A DNA stretch of 64,000 nucleotides from Psychrobacter sp. JCM 18903 (lineage in GTDB: Bacteria; Pseudomonadota; Gammaproteobacteria; Pseudomonadales; Moraxellaceae): positions 51,179 through 115,178 of the forward strand of contig NZ_BAWJ01000012.1 in NCBI RefSeq assembly GCF_000586475.1, given 5' to 3'. Within the stretch, counting starts at the first letter, position 1; each line of letters opens with the position of its first letter. This document shows positions 38,406 to 50,303 of the stretch, in pieces. The position numbers and the translations under genes are program-made. The notes below the pieces were generated by a model. It was not told where the DNA came from, ran no database searches, and saw only the letters and a list, made by a program, of their open reading frames with translations.

Positions 38406-39812
38406 CTAATAAAGTAAATGCGCCACTGAGGTAATCACCACCAAACTGATCAGAGTACGAAGAATAAAAATCATAAATAGCTCTAACACATTAAGCTTGA
38501 TGTTTGATTTCAAAATCAGCGCGCCCACTTCAGACATATAAATAATCTGAGTAATAGAACATGCACCAACGATGAATCTTGTCATCTCACTCTCAATACT
38601 TTTACCGACCAAGGCTGGCAAATACATATCCGCAAAGCCCATAATCATCGCTGGAGCCGCCTCTGCTGCCTCTGGAATCTGTAACAAATCAAGCAGCGGT
38701 ACCAACGGTGTAGACAACCATTTAAACACAGGCGTATATTCGGCTAAGCCCAGACCAATCGTACCAATTGCGAAAATCACGGGGATTAGCCCAAAATAGA
38801 TATCGAATAGATTTTTTACACTACGTTTGAACACTTGACCCAGACTTGGCATTGAGTGCGCGCGCGTCACAGCACGATTGACTGCCCATTGGTAGGTCGT
38901 GTACTGAGCAGGAATCCCTTCATCAAGCATACTTTTGCCAGAATGATAGGTATCAGGCTTTAAGGAAAGTGGCGGTATACGCGGCATAATAATCGCAGCG
39001 ATAAAGCCTGTTAAAGCAATGGTCAGATAAAAATAAACAAAGTTATCGTCCACGCCGATGGTTTTGGCGACGACATAAGTAAAAGCGATCGAAGTCACCG
39101 AAAAAGTCGTCGCGATAATCGCCGCTTCACGCTGGCTATAGTAGCTTTTATCATACTCCTGCATGGTCACCAGTAGACCGATAGAAGCCGCGCCAAACCA
39201 AGAGGACATCGCATCTACCGCTGAGCGTCCTGGCAACTTAAACAGCTTGACAAATATTTTGCTCGCCAGTGTGCCCAAAAACTCCATCAAACCAAAATCT
39301 GTCAAAAACGGTAACGATAAAATGGCGAAGAAAAATAAAGGAATCAAAATCGGAATCAAATCTTCGAAAATGACGCCGCCTGTATTACGATTAATAATAA
39401 ACTCAGGACCGACTTGCAGATAAATCATCCAGACAAACACCATCCCTAACAATCGGGCAGTGAGCCAAAACCAATCAACATCGAAGAGTTTTTTGACTAT
39501 AGCGTCTTCATGTAGGTTGGGCTTTAACACCTTCACAGCCAATGCCCCAAGAAAGGATGTCGTCACGATTGCCATTGCTACATAAACGACAGAACCACCC
39601 AACAAAGCTTGCAAAGCGTCCGTTAACACACCCAATAAAATCGTAACCTTTCCGTCCCATTGAAACGGAATAATAAATAGTGCAATGCCCAATGCTGAAA
39701 ACAATAAAAACTTCCACATTGACGCACGCCACTGCTCTCCTTGCGGCGTTTCTGAATCGACAACATCGTTTCCTAATATCGGTTGCTGCGACTTATCGAG
39801 ATAATTCGTCAT
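38406..39812 (-). CDS. YjiH-family membrane protein (nucleoside-recognition/gate domain)
   Basis: This is an integral inner-membrane protein of 468 residues with about 10-11 transmembrane segments. It resembles YjiH and carries gate-domain stretches such as GRSAVDAMSSWFGAASIGLLV and AAPAMIMGFADMYLPALVGK. A strong ribosome site (GGAGGAATTAA) precedes the ATG. The start overlaps the 3' end of the D-lactate-dehydrogenase-like gene by 20 bases, showing tight coupling. Members of this family are uncharacterised transporters. Here it is a candidate importer for the guanidino compound degraded by the operon. Confidence 0.8.
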   Translation of the reverse strand: MTNYLDKSQQPILGNDVVDSETPQGEQWRASMWKFLLFSALGIALFIIPFQWDGKVTILLGVLTDALQALLGGSVVYVAMAIVTTSFLGALAVKVLKPNLHEDAIVKKLFDVDWFWLTARLLGMVFVWMIYLQVGPEFIINRNTGGVIFEDLIPILIPLFFFAILSLPFLTDFGLMEFLGTLASKIFVKLFKLPGRSAVDAMSSWFGAASIGLLVTMQEYDKSYYSQREAAIIATTFSVTSIAFTYVVAKTIGVDDNFVYFYLTIALTGFIAAIIMPRIPPLSLKPDTYHSGKSMLDEGIPAQYTTYQWAVNRAVTRAHSMPSLGQVFKRSVKNLFDIYFGLIPVIFAIGTIGLGLAEYTPVFKWLSTPLVPLLDLLQIPEAAEAAPAMIMGFADMYLPALVGKSIESEMTRFIVGACSITQIIYMSEVGALILKSNIKLNVLELFMIFILRTLISLVVITSVAHLLY

Positions 39813-41604
39813 TTAATTCCTCCTTGATGGGCGACGATCGCCAATTTTTCCATTTTGCTGTCTGACCAATGCCTGGGTTTAGCGAATTGGTCGGATCTAG
39901 TTTTTTATAAAAAGTTTGTAGTGCAGGTTTTGCGGTATAGACATGACCCACGTTGTGTTCAGCAGGGTACTCTATACGACGTCGATCATAAAACGCCAAT
40001 AGCTCATCCTTGAATTTTTTTGCATCCACCTCGGGGTGTAGCAGATAATCTTGATGCATGACATGACAGAAAAAATGCCCTAAATAAAAGGTTTTACTGA
40101 CCCGCTTTTGTAAGTTAATAGGTAGCACTTCATCCCAATCTACGGCATTCCTTGGTAAGGCAATGTCGGTAGATAATAGCTCGCCAAACCTTGTGTGGTT
40201 AAGATTGTGATAACGAAACATGGCAGCGGTTGCTGCACTACGAAACACCAATAATGCTTGGGATTCTGCTGCTGTACAGAGATGCATGACGCCTTGATGC
40301 TGCTGTACATGGGACTGTAGAAATGCTTGGGCGGCGGCAATATGACCATGACTGTCGTTATCATCGCTATTATCATCGTCCGTATTATTGCCATCCGCGA
40401 CTTTAATGATTAAATGATAACGATAGGAGCACGCCTGCTCAGCCAAAGAATTGGGTAATGACGGCGGCATGAAAACACCAGTCATTTGTAGCAGCCGATC
40501 TGGTAAAGTCTGAGGCAGTCGCCATTTATCCAAATAGTAGCCAATCTTGGCTTGTAACCGATACAACGCTCCTATCTTACTGGCTGGCAGTTTTCGCATA
40601 ATCAAACAAGTATCGCGACCATAGCGCATGGTAATATCGTTGTAATTTTTGTGCATATATTCTGCCAAAATAGGCAGGTTTAGCTCGCTTTTTAACCACT
40701 GTTGCCTGAGTGTGGTCAAAGTATTGGCGTCATTGGTCGAGATATAAAACGTTTGCTCTTGCGTCGGTTTGGCAAATGTCGCGACTCGAACTGCGAAGAC
40801 GATGACTTTGCCTGCTGAACCAGAGGCTTCATATAATCCGTTAGGGTCATTATTAAATCTAGCAGGCGTGTCTGCCTCGCAATCGCGCACTTTGTGTTGA
40901 TAATGATGGTTTGTACAGGACTTGCTGTTGGCACTCTCTGGATTTTTATTGAACGTGCCAGCTTGTAGGTTTCCAAGCATCTCTTCTGGATCGACACCTA
41001 AATCAATGCCCAAGTGATTGATTAATTCAAACTCTCCCATGGCATTACGTTTGGCAAATAGCGACATCTCGGTATACGCCGGACCACGCTGCACCAACAT
41101 ACCGCCAGAGCTGTTGCAAATACCGCCAATCACCGAAGCACCAACACAACTAGAGCCCAGCACTGAATGCGGCTCACGCCCTAACGGCGCAAGCTGAGAC
41201 TCCAACTGCTGGAGGCTAGCCGCTGGCAAAGCAACCAGCTCTGCTGCATCATTGAGCAGATGAACACCGCCCAATCGTTGCATAGAAATCACAACGACTG
41301 CTCGATCGTACTCTCCGTACGGTGTCGAGCCTCCGGTCAACCCTGTGTTAGCAGCCTGTGCAATAATAATCGCATCAGCCGCCGCACAGAGATTAATGAC
41401 GCGCCATAGTGCCACAAGAGAGTCTGGTATCACAACTGCCGCGACAGCATCCGTGATAGAAGCAATCGCCCCTTGTGTATACGACTGCTGCTGGCTGGGT
41501 TTGGTTAATACATTGGTCGCGCCAACAACGGCGGATAAATCCGTTAATAAGCTTGCCAGCGAGGTACTCAAGCGACCAGACGAGCGGTTAGAATGTGGCA
41601 TCAT
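39793..41604 (-). CDS. dld: FAD-dependent D-lactate dehydrogenase family protein (Dld-like)
   Basis: This is a peripheral membrane flavoprotein of 603 residues, closely related to E. coli Dld. It shows the FAD-binding segments QAANTGLTGGSTPYG and GSSCVGASVIGGICNSSGG, then RGPAYTEMSLFA and NHLGIDLG. The C-terminal cap contains YPAEHNVGHVY and DPTNSLNPGIG. Dld oxidises D-lactate to pyruvate and feeds electrons to quinone. Asn/Asp-rich insertions occur near residues 235-245 and 405-420. The gene lies between a 2-ketoarginine decarboxylase and the YjiH-like transporter, in an operon that lacks an aminotransferase. It could therefore oxidise a D-2-hydroxy acid such as the hydroxy analogue of arginine; plain D-lactate is the conservative reading. 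The ATG at 41604 has AAGGA upstream. Confidence 0.88.
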   Translation of the reverse strand: MMPHSNRSSGRLSTSLASLLTDLSAVVGATNVLTKPSQQQSYTQGAIASITDAVAAVVIPDSLVALWRVINLCAAADAIIIAQAANTGLTGGSTPYGEYDRAVVVISMQRLGGVHLLNDAAELVALPAASLQQLESQLAPLGREPHSVLGSSCVGASVIGGICNSSGGMLVQRGPAYTEMSLFAKRNAMGEFELINHLGIDLGVDPEEMLGNLQAGTFNKNPESANSKSCTNHHYQHKVRDCEADTPARFNNDPNGLYEASGSAGKVIVFAVRVATFAKPTQEQTFYISTNDANTLTTLRQQWLKSELNLPILAEYMHKNYNDITMRYGRDTCLIMRKLPASKIGALYRLQAKIGYYLDKWRLPQTLPDRLLQMTGVFMPPSLPNSLAEQACSYRYHLIIKVADGNNTDDDNSDDNDSHGHIAAAQAFLQSHVQQHQGVMHLCTAAESQALLVFRSAATAAMFRYHNLNHTRFGELLSTDIALPRNAVDWDEVLPINLQKRVSKTFYLGHFFCHVMHQDYLLHPEVDAKKFKDELLAFYDRRRIEYPAEHNVGHVYTAKPALQTFYKKLDPTNSLNPGIGQTAKWKNWRSSPIKEELNDELSR

Positions 41605-41654
41605 AGACGTTCTTCCTTGAGCGACCAGCCTTTATTATATTTGACGTATTAACA

Positions 41655-43377
41655 TTAGCTAAAGCAGGTAAACGTTTTACCCATTTCAATCAAAAAGTCA
41701 TCGGCTTCATCAACTTCATAGATGATGGGTTGCTTGCCCTTGATATCTTCTTTTAAAGCGTCGAGCAATTGCTGTTTGGCTGTGATTCTGCGATAACCTG
41801 CACCAAATCCTGCTGCCAGCGGCTCAAAGTTCGGCGTCTTAATATTAACCCCGATTAGTGGCAATCCACCCTCTTCCATATAACGACGAATTTCGCCATA
41901 GCCTTGGTTGTTCCACAGCAGCACAATCAATGGCAGCTCAAGCTCGGCGGCGCAGATGAGTTCTGCAATCGTAAACTGAATACCTCCGTCGCCAATCAAG
42001 CTGACCACCGGACTGTTTGAACCAATCATAGCGCCAATGGCAGCAGGCAAACCATAACCTAACGTGCCAAATCCAGTCGATGAATTAAACCATCGACGCG
42101 TCGCCAATGCCTCAAAACCAAGATTACCGCTATAGACAGGCTGCGTTGAATCACCGACGAAGATGACGTCTTTCACTTCATCTCGAATCAATTGAAGTAG
42201 CGCATTTTGCCCAGCAAAGTCTGGTGTCATTCCTGCTAATAGTGCTTGTTTTGCCTCATTTACTCGTGATACCGCTTGATGATTTAACGACTGACCCTTT
42301 AAACGATTACATAGACCACTTACCGCCATTTGCGCATCGGACAATACGGCAATATCGGCTCTAAAAGGACGCTGTAATTGCTGGGCATCGCAGTCAATAC
42401 GAATCAACATACCGTTGATTTTAAACTCGCCATTAAAGAACACATCATAATCAGTCTCACCCAGCTCAGTACCAATCGCCAATACCCAATCAGCCTCAGC
42501 AATAACGGCGCGACCTGCCTCTAATGACTGATTGCTACCCAAACTTAATGGGTGGCTAGGTGGCAGCAAACCTTTGGCATTGATGGTCAAAAACGTCGGT
42601 GCATCGATAAGCTCTGCTAGGGTTTGCGCGTCATGATCAACATCGACGCAGCCACCACCATAAAGTATCACTGGATTTTTTGCCGCTTTTAGAGATTCAA
42701 CGATCAAATCTAATTGCGCAGGATTGGGCAGCGGCTCATTACTTGAGGTAACGTTAAACCATGTGCATCAGTCGAATTTTTTGCAAAGTTATTTAAATAA
42801 TCAGAGGGCTTAGCGACATGGCTGGCATCGGCGGTAATCACATCAATGGGCAGCTGGATATGCACTGGCCCTGGACGTGCGCCATTAAATAATGCAAACG
42901 CTTCAGCGATGACCTTGGGTAGCGATTCAGGCTGCCAGATGGTTTTGCTCATGAGCGCTACCTTGCTGACCATGCCTTGCTGATCGTGCAATTCATGCAA
43001 GTGCCCTTCACCGCTGCCCGTATCTGCCACTTTATTAACACTAGAAATCACTAGCATCGGGATGGAGTCAGCCAATGCTTGTGCCATAGCCGTCATGATG
43101 TTGGTCATACCGGGACCTGTGATGATAAAACACACGCCAACTTTGGCAGAAGCGCGATAATAGCCATCAGCATAAACCCCGCACCTTGTTCATGACGCGG
43201 CGTCACGTGGCGGATGTTGGTGTTTGGCAGACCACGATATAGCTCGACCGTATGCACACCCGGAATACCAAATACGGTCTCTACCCCATAATACTCTAGC
43301 CACTGTACGAGCAACTCACCACATGTCAGAGACGGCGTGGCGGGCGCTGAAGAAGATGTTTGAAGCGTTTGCGTCAT
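41655..43377 (-). CDS. aruI: Thiamine-diphosphate enzyme, 5-guanidino-2-oxopentanoate decarboxylase type (two frame breaks)
   Basis: This is a cytoplasmic acetolactate-synthase-like enzyme of about 574 residues. The catalytic Glu is in TPRHEQGAGFM. The central domain includes GPGMTNIMTAMAQALADS and ELGETDYDV. The C-terminal domain has FVGDSTQPVYSGN, RRWFNSSTGFGTLGYGLPAA and the ThDP motif GDGGIQF ... NNQGYGEI. The DSTQPVYSGN and RRWFNSS stretches fit AruI of the arginine transaminase pathway better than IlvB. One base must be added near 43165 (restoring M-A-D-G-Y) and one near 42748. The enzyme should decarboxylate 2-ketoarginine to 4-guanidinobutyraldehyde. It lies 124 bases after the guanidinobutyrase gene. 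Confidence 0.83.
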
Positions 43378-43501
43378 GAGTTAATCATCCTAAAAAGTTC
43401 AATCGCGTTTAAATAAGTTGTTCAGTGTCAAAACCCAAGCTGCCCTTTAATCCCTTATAAAAAGCAGCTTGGTAAAAGCAGTTTGCGATTATAAATCATT
43501 C

Positions 43502-44470
43502 TTAATATACCGCCTTTACCTTATCGTCATAGCGCACACCCGGTAAGATACATAACATCTCAAACAGCAAGTTTGCCGCCAATACTGAAGTGTTACCAAA
43601 GGGGTCGTAAGGAGGAGACACTTCTACTAAATCGCCACCCACCACATCAAGTCCGCGCATACCGCGAATGATTTCTATTGCTTGCGTTGAGGTCAAGCCA
43701 CCGATTTCAGCAGTGCCCGTACCCGGTGCAAACGCAGGATCAATACCATCGATATCGAAACTTAAATAGACGGGGCCATCACCGAGCTTTTCGCGTACTT
43801 CTGCCATCAATGGTGTCAGCGACTTGTACCAGCATTCCTCGGCAGGCACCACACGAAAGCCTTGCTGGGTTGACCAATCAAACTCTTCGGCGCTATAGCC
43901 TGTACCACGTAAGCCAATCTGTACCACACGGTTGCCATCGATTAAGTTCTCTTCGACAGCACGGCGGAACGGTGTACCATGAGCGATTTTTTCGCCAAAC
44001 ATCTCATCGTTGATATCTGCATGCGCATCGATATGCACCATGCCGACAGGGCCGTGTTTTTTAGCAAGCGCACGCAAGATAGGCAAGGCAATGGTATGAT
44101 CGCCGCCCAAAGTCAATGGGATAGCCCCATAATTCACGATTTTATCAGTATAGAATTTTTCGATGATATCAATGCTTTTTAGCAAGTTGAAAGTATTGAT
44201 AGGCACGTCGCCGATATCAGCAACTTGTAAAGACTCAAAAGGCGCTGCACGAGTGGCGACATTATAGGGACGAATCATGCGTGATTCATCACGAATTTGT
44301 CGTGGACCCAATCGCGCACCACTACGGTTTGACGCACCGATATCTAAAGGCACACCCACAAACGCCACATCTAACCCTTCTGCATCAGCTTGAGTTGGCA
44401 AGCGCATCATAGAAGCAAAGCCGCCAAATCTTGGCATATCGTTGCCGCTTAATGGTTGATTGAATTTCAT
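43502..44470 (-). CDS. gbuA: Guanidinobutyrase / agmatinase-family ureohydrolase
   Basis: This is a manganese ureohydrolase of 322 residues. The metal ligands are in GGDHTIALP, HIDAHADIND and SFDIDGIDPAFAPGTG. The N-terminal QPLSGNDMPRFGGFASMMRLP and GASNRSGARLGPRQIRDES match Pseudomonas guanidinobutyrase GbuA more closely than agmatinase SpeB. The ATG at 44470 has AAGGA about 9 bases upstream; the longer frame from 44509 lacks a good site. It hydrolyses 4-guanidinobutanoate to 4-aminobutyrate and urea. It is the first gene of the operon and divergent from a LysR gene. Agmatine or another guanidino acid as substrate cannot be excluded. Confidence 0.9.
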   Translation of the reverse strand: MKFNQPLSGNDMPRFGGFASMMRLPTQADAEGLDVAFVGVPLDIGASNRSGARLGPRQIRDESRMIRPYNVATRAAPFESLQVADIGDVPINTFNLLKSIDIIEKFYTDKIVNYGAIPLTLGGDHTIALPILRALAKKHGPVGMVHIDAHADINDEMFGEKIAHGTPFRRAVEENLIDGNRVVQIGLRGTGYSAEEFDWSTQQGFRVVPAEECWYKSLTPLMAEVREKLGDGPVYLSFDIDGIDPAFAPGTGTAEIGGLTSTQAIEIIRGMRGLDVVGGDLVEVSPPYDPFGNTSVLAANLLFEMLCILPGVRYDDKVKAVY

Positions 44471-44565
44471 AAAATCACATCCTTGTTTCAGTTTGTTTAA
44501 AATAGGCAATTTTTTATATGCTTTGACAATACCTAAATATTTGAAGTCAGACCATGGTAAAATTT

Positions 44566-44628
44566 AGAAGTAAACTTCTGGTTTTTCGTAGTAATTTAGA
44601 TTTAACCGTTATTATCAGAAGTTTGATA
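44566..44628. promoter_or_regulatory. Candidate LysR binding palindromes in the divergent gap
   Basis: Two short palindromes, AGAAG-N4-CTTCT (44566-44579) and TATCA-N6-TGATA (44614-44629), share the half sequence AGAAGTTT/AAACTTCT. They lie between the guanidinobutyrase and LysR starts, where a LysR protein would be expected to bind. Evidence is positional only. Confidence 0.35.
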
Positions 44629-44703
44629 TAAATTTGATGTTAGAAAAGTGATAAATAGAAGATTTATTTGATAGACATCATAGGTACTGAGGAATAATGA
44701 CCG

Positions 44704-45602
44704 ATGCTAGATGAATTGATAAAAATAGACATCAAAACCTTGCGTAGCTTATGGCGATTGTAGAGTGTCAGGGCGTGACAGCCGCACAGTCTCGATTAAA
44801 TGTGACGACCTCTGTCATTAGTGGTCATTTGACCCATTTAGAAGATCGCTTAGGCATGACGCTTTGTCATCGCGGACGCGCGGGTTTTAAGCTGACAGAA
44901 GATGGCGCAGCGGTTTATGAAGCCTGTTTGAGTTTTACTGAAGCGGTTGCCAGTTTTCAACATCAACTGCACTATATTCGCCAATTGGATTCGGTGCGTG
45001 GCGGTCATATCCGACTGTGTCTCATTGATCAGATGCCGACGTTCTTTTATGACGCCTTGCGCCAATGCTTGGCTGCTAGCTATCGTGACAATCCCCTTAT
45101 TCACTTTTCTATCGATGTGCAAAGCCCTGAAAGCATGCTAGAGAAGCTGCTAAGCAACGAGAGTGATATTGGTGTGGGATATTTTGGCAGTTTTCCACCA
45201 CTACTCACTTTTCAGCCAGCATTTATTGAAAAGCAGGTGGTCTGCTGTGGACGCGAGCATCGATTGTTTTATGGGTCAGAAGGGTTAACTTTTGAAGATT
45301 TGGAACAAAACTATCCATGGATAAAACGAGGCTATATTACCGATTTGAGTATCAATCATGTCCGTCCAAAAACCTTGAGTGCCACCACTTATCATATGGA
45401 GGCAACTGCGCAGCTCATTTTGGCGGGTCATCATGTTGGTTACTTGCCTAATGATTTAGCCAAGCGTTATGAAGAAATGGGGCTGATGAAAATACTATTG
45501 CCCAATGAGGCCAGTTACGAGGTCAAGCATCATTGGGCTTATCGAGAAAACTTACACAAACAAGTCGCCGAGTTTTTAAGTCAAATGACGCGTCTTTTGT
45601 GA
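44704..45602 (+). CDS. LysR-family transcriptional regulator (frame broken)
   Basis: The corrected protein has about 299 residues. From the ATG at 44704 (GAGGA about 10 bases upstream) the frame reads MLDELIKIDIKTLRSL. The helix-turn-helix (IVECQGVTAAQSRLNVTTSV ... HLTHLEDRLGMTLCHRGRAG) then continues in another frame from about 44750; one T added at about 44749 joins them. The effector domain starts near residue 100 (GHIRLCLIDQMPTFF). It is divergent from the gbuA-aruI-dld-yjiH-aldehyde dehydrogenase operon, so it is the likely activator, with a guanidino acid as possible coinducer. Confidence 0.85.
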
Positions 45603-45635
45603 ATAATGGCGGCAAATAGCTACATAGCTACATAG

Positions 45636-47423
45636 CTACCCTGCTTTTAATCGCTCTAGATGCTTTAAACCAATCGTTCTAAGCTTTCCTTTATCATCCA
45701 CTTCTTTTATGACCAACGACCATTCGTCATTGATATCGACCGTATCACCCGATACTGGCTTTATCTCTAAGCTATCATTGATATATTCAGCGACCGTTTG
45801 ATCCCACATGCTTTTGGCGCTGTCCTCAGATTTGGATTTGAGTTTATCGACAAGCGACTCAGACGCCATAATACTGGTAAAAAACGGCAAATCTCCAAGC
45901 TTCACACTTGGGGATAGCAGCCAATCGCCATAAAAATCATCCATGGCTTTATGGTCAAGGGTCGTATCATTGAAAATCTTAGCAATTTGGGTGGCGTGGT
46001 TCCCTGTCATCGCATACCACACCCTATCACCGCATTTGAGCTTGGTGTTTTCATCAACAACGATAATATGCTGCCTGCGTACCAAGGCAAAGACACTGAT
46101 TTCATTAGCTTATGCGCTTAGAGATGGCCATTGGATGACGATCAATCGCAAATGCCCTGACTTTACTTCAAACTCATATAAAGTAATGCTTGCTTTGTCA
46201 GATACCCAAACCTCATGCTCTTCTTCTGGGTCTTTATTACTAGGAATACGCACTTTGAATAAATTTGCCATAAAAGGAATGGTCGTTCCCTGTAAAATCA
46301 AAGACAAAACCACCACGCCAAAAGCAATATCAAACAACATAAAAGCGCCATCTATTCCCGCCATCACCGGTAATATGGCAAGTGTAATAGGAACCGCGCC
46401 GCGCAGACCTACCCAAGAAATAAAGCCGATTTCTCTGTCTTTAAATTTAAAGGGTTTCACACTGGTATAGACCGCAATAGGGCGAGCAATAAAAATCATA
46501 AAAGCAGCAATCGCGACGGAGTAATACCAAACATCAATCACATGCGATGGCGTCACCAATAACCCTAGTACCACAAATAATACCGCTTGTGACAACCACG
46601 CAAAGCTATCCATCACCCGCATCACATGCTCAGTTGAGCGCACTTTATGGTTGCCAATTAGCACACCAGTGAGATAAATTGCCAGAAATCCACTGCCACC
46701 GATGAGATTAGTCGCGGCAAAAACTGCCAAGCCAGCAGACATAATCAAAATGGCATACATACCTTCTGCCAAGTGTATTTTTGGTAACAGCCTTGCCAAT
46801 AAATAACCAAACAGTAAGCCCATGCCCAAACCAAAGCCAAGCTGCTGTAATAACAACCCTAAAAAGCCCAGTATTGTCTGTCCAGCGGGATCAACATTTA
46901 AAGCGATTAATCCTGTCACCAGCAAAATAGCCAAAGGATCGTTCGCGCCCGATTCTAGCTCCAATGTAGCCTGTACACGATCGTTAAGTTTGACGCCGCC
47001 ATTACGCAATAGCGAAAACACCGCTGCTGCATCGGTTGAACCAACAATGGCCGCCATCAATAAACCAAGACGCCAATCGACATCGAGTAGCCAAGTGACG
47101 AATATACCCAGTATCATTACCGTCGCAAGTACGCCCCAAGTGGCTAAGGTAATAGCAGGCTTGAGACCCACTCGAAATGACTTAAAAGACGTGCGTAGCC
47201 CACCATCTAACAAGATACAAGCAAGAGCCGCCTGCCCAACGAAATTAGCAAGCCCGTATTGGGCGAACTCGATACCTAAAATACCATCTTCGCCAGCCAA
47301 CATCCCTACGATCAAAAACAACAACAATAAAGGAACGCCCAAGCGCGCCGATAACGTACTTGCCATAATACTGGCGAAAATTAACAATGCCCCTACGAGA
47401 TAGATGATATTTAAGGTATCCAT
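45636..47423 (-). CDS. nhaP2: Potassium (or sodium)/proton antiporter, CPA1 family NhaP2/CvrA-like (two frame breaks)
   Basis: The corrected protein has about 596 residues. The N-terminal 390 residues form 12-13 transmembrane segments with LLDGGLRTSF, GSTDAAAVFSLL (conserved acidic transport site) and ELESGANDPLAILL, all typical of NhaP2. The cytoplasmic part has a TrkA-C/RCK-type region (LYEFEVKSGHFAIDRHPMAI, then VFALVRRQHIIVVDENTKLK and GDRVWYAM) and a C-terminal corC-like tail. The reading frame breaks at 46150-46152 (a T run one base short) and again near 46110, where two bases such as GC are missing. Between the two, the correct frame reads FAIDRHPMAISKRIS. It exchanges cytoplasmic potassium or sodium for protons. 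It is monocistronic. Confidence 0.87.
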
Positions 47424-47636
47424 CTTTTTTAAGCCCTATTTTTATAAATTGTAATGAATGGAGTTATCGCGATAATTTTAGTTTTAGTTTGCTACAGGTC
47501 ACACCATAAAATCGCTCTTAAGAATAACATCTACGACCGAATCTATAAAAATTATCTGTAGAAATATGTACCGAATTTTATATATGCCGTTGATATATTG
47601 CCCTTTGACAGAGTTTACGTTTTTTTCTAACCACAA

Positions 47637-47972
47637 CTAAGCCTGAATGTACTGCCATGTAAGGACCAGAATCGCTGCGGCTATTGTCCAAGCGACAACG
47701 CCGAACAGTAATGCCTTATATAAGCTGACGTAACCGATGCTAAAAAACACCACAAAGGTATAAATAAGGTGCGGTATGACACCGAGCATACTAAATATTA
47801 ATGCGACTTTTAAATCAGCGGGGCTACGCTCAGTACCAACAATAAAGTGACTGATTAACGTAAATGTGGGGAACAGTGGCGCGAGTGCTGCCAAATAAAA
47901 AAATCTGGTTTGCGCGAATAATTGAATCGCCAATACCATTAGAGCACCGATAAGCATTTTTAACCAAATCAC
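47637..47972 (-). CDS. glpM: GlpM-family membrane protein
   Basis: This is a small inner-membrane protein with four transmembrane segments. With a GTG start at 47972 it has 111 residues, close to E. coli GlpM (109), and begins VIWLKMLIGAL-like; AGGAG lies about 11 bases upstream. A longer frame starts at 48017. The central PLFPTFTLISHFIVGTERS is the conserved GlpM segment. GlpM is linked to membrane or alginate phenotypes in pseudomonads, but its biochemical role is unknown. Confidence 0.8.
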   Translation of the reverse strand: MIWLKMLIGALMVLAIQLFAQTRFFYLAALAPLFPTFTLISHFIVGTERSPADLKVALIFSMLGVIPHLIYTFVVFFSIGYVSLYKALLFGVVAWTIAAAILVLTWQYIQA

Positions 47973-48097
47973 GACGGGGTTATCTCCTATGGAATGATAA
48001 GGCTGGAAATAGCCCAATCCACCATGATACTAAAGTCTGCAAACCGACATAAGAGCAATAGCTGACTAATTAATCTATATGATAAAAAAGTGCAAAA

Positions 48098-48129
48098 AGC
48101 CCCATCTAGCAATAATGCTAAATGGGGCT
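48098..48129 (-). terminator. Rho-independent terminator after the decarboxylase gene
   Basis: AGCCCCATCTAGCA (48098-48111) pairs with TGCTAAATGGGGCT (48116-48129) with a 4-base loop and one mismatch. On the minus strand it is followed by TTTTTGCACTTTTTT, 36 bases after the decarboxylase stop. Confidence 0.88.
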
Positions 48130-48164
48130 GTTCATTTCTATGAAGCGAGTTTTTTATTACTCAC

Positions 48165-49851
<1,687 letters not shown>

Positions 49852-50029
49852 TTATCTTTATAAATCATGAAAATGATTAATATGGTTAAAGTCATTATAA
49901 AACTGTATTCCAGCCTATTTATAGAAAGCAAAGCTTTTGGAATATAGATTACAACAATCTGTTATATCATAGATGAAGGCTAGGATAATATGCCAATTTA
50001 CTATCTTTTACTTTTTTTCATACTAACTG

Positions 50030-50057
50030 TTGACACGTTCAAAAAACTGCGTATAAT
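50030..50057 (+). promoter_or_regulatory. Sigma-70 promoter of tRNA-Gly
   Basis: A consensus -35 TTGACA (50030-50035) and a consensus -10 TATAAT (50052-50057) are separated by 16 bases. They lie 37 bases upstream of the tRNA, the usual layout for a strong stable-RNA promoter. Confidence 0.88.
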
Positions 50058-50094
50058 ACGCCTTCATCAACTGACGATAGTTAATTGATAATTA

Positions 50095-50169
50095 GCGGGA
50101 ATAGCTCAGTGGTAGAGCATAACCTTGCCAAGGTTGGGGTCGAGAGTTCGAATCTCTTTTCCCGCTCCA
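50095..50169 (+). tRNA. glyT-type: tRNA-Gly (anticodon GCC)
   Basis: This is a 75-base cloverleaf including an encoded CCA. The acceptor stem GCGGGAA pairs with TTCCCGC. The D-loop contains AGCTCAGTGGTAGAGC, the anticodon arm AACCTTGCCAAGGTT carries GCC, and the T arm is GAGAGTTCGAATCTC. It reads GGC and GGT codons. It marks the border of the accessory island to its right and is a plausible integration target. Confidence 0.96.
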
Positions 50170-50176
50170 AATACTT

Positions 50177-50209
50177 AAAAAGCCTCACTTAACAGTGAGG
50201 CTTTTTTTT
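50177..50209 (+). terminator. Terminator of tRNA-Gly
   Basis: GCCTCACT (50182-50189) pairs with AGTGAGGC (50194-50201), flanked by AAAA before and eight T after. It lies 7 bases after the tRNA end. Confidence 0.93.
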
Positions 50210-50303
50210 ATCCAATTTTCGGGGGTTGTAGTGTTTTTCAGTATGAGTGACTCAGTCTAATTGCTAAGTTTAACTAACATATTAAAAGCTCAAAAATCAG
50301 CAC

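Noticed and set aside
45617..45640. Short tandem repeat of TAGCTACA after the LysR gene, considered as a CRISPR or variable repeat
   Set aside because: Only about two and a half copies of an 8-base unit exist, with no spacers; it is a trivial microsatellite.
46110..46112. Reading the antiporter as a short protein ending at this stop followed by a separate C-terminal gene
   Set aside because: The family-like sequence FAIDRHPMAISKRI lies in a second frame between two deletion sites, so the stop is an artefact of two nearby frame breaks in one gene.
49866..49884. A Fur-box-like stretch upstream of the decarboxylase gene
   Set aside because: Only the central part matches the consensus and the flanks do not; it is no better than expected for AT-rich DNA.
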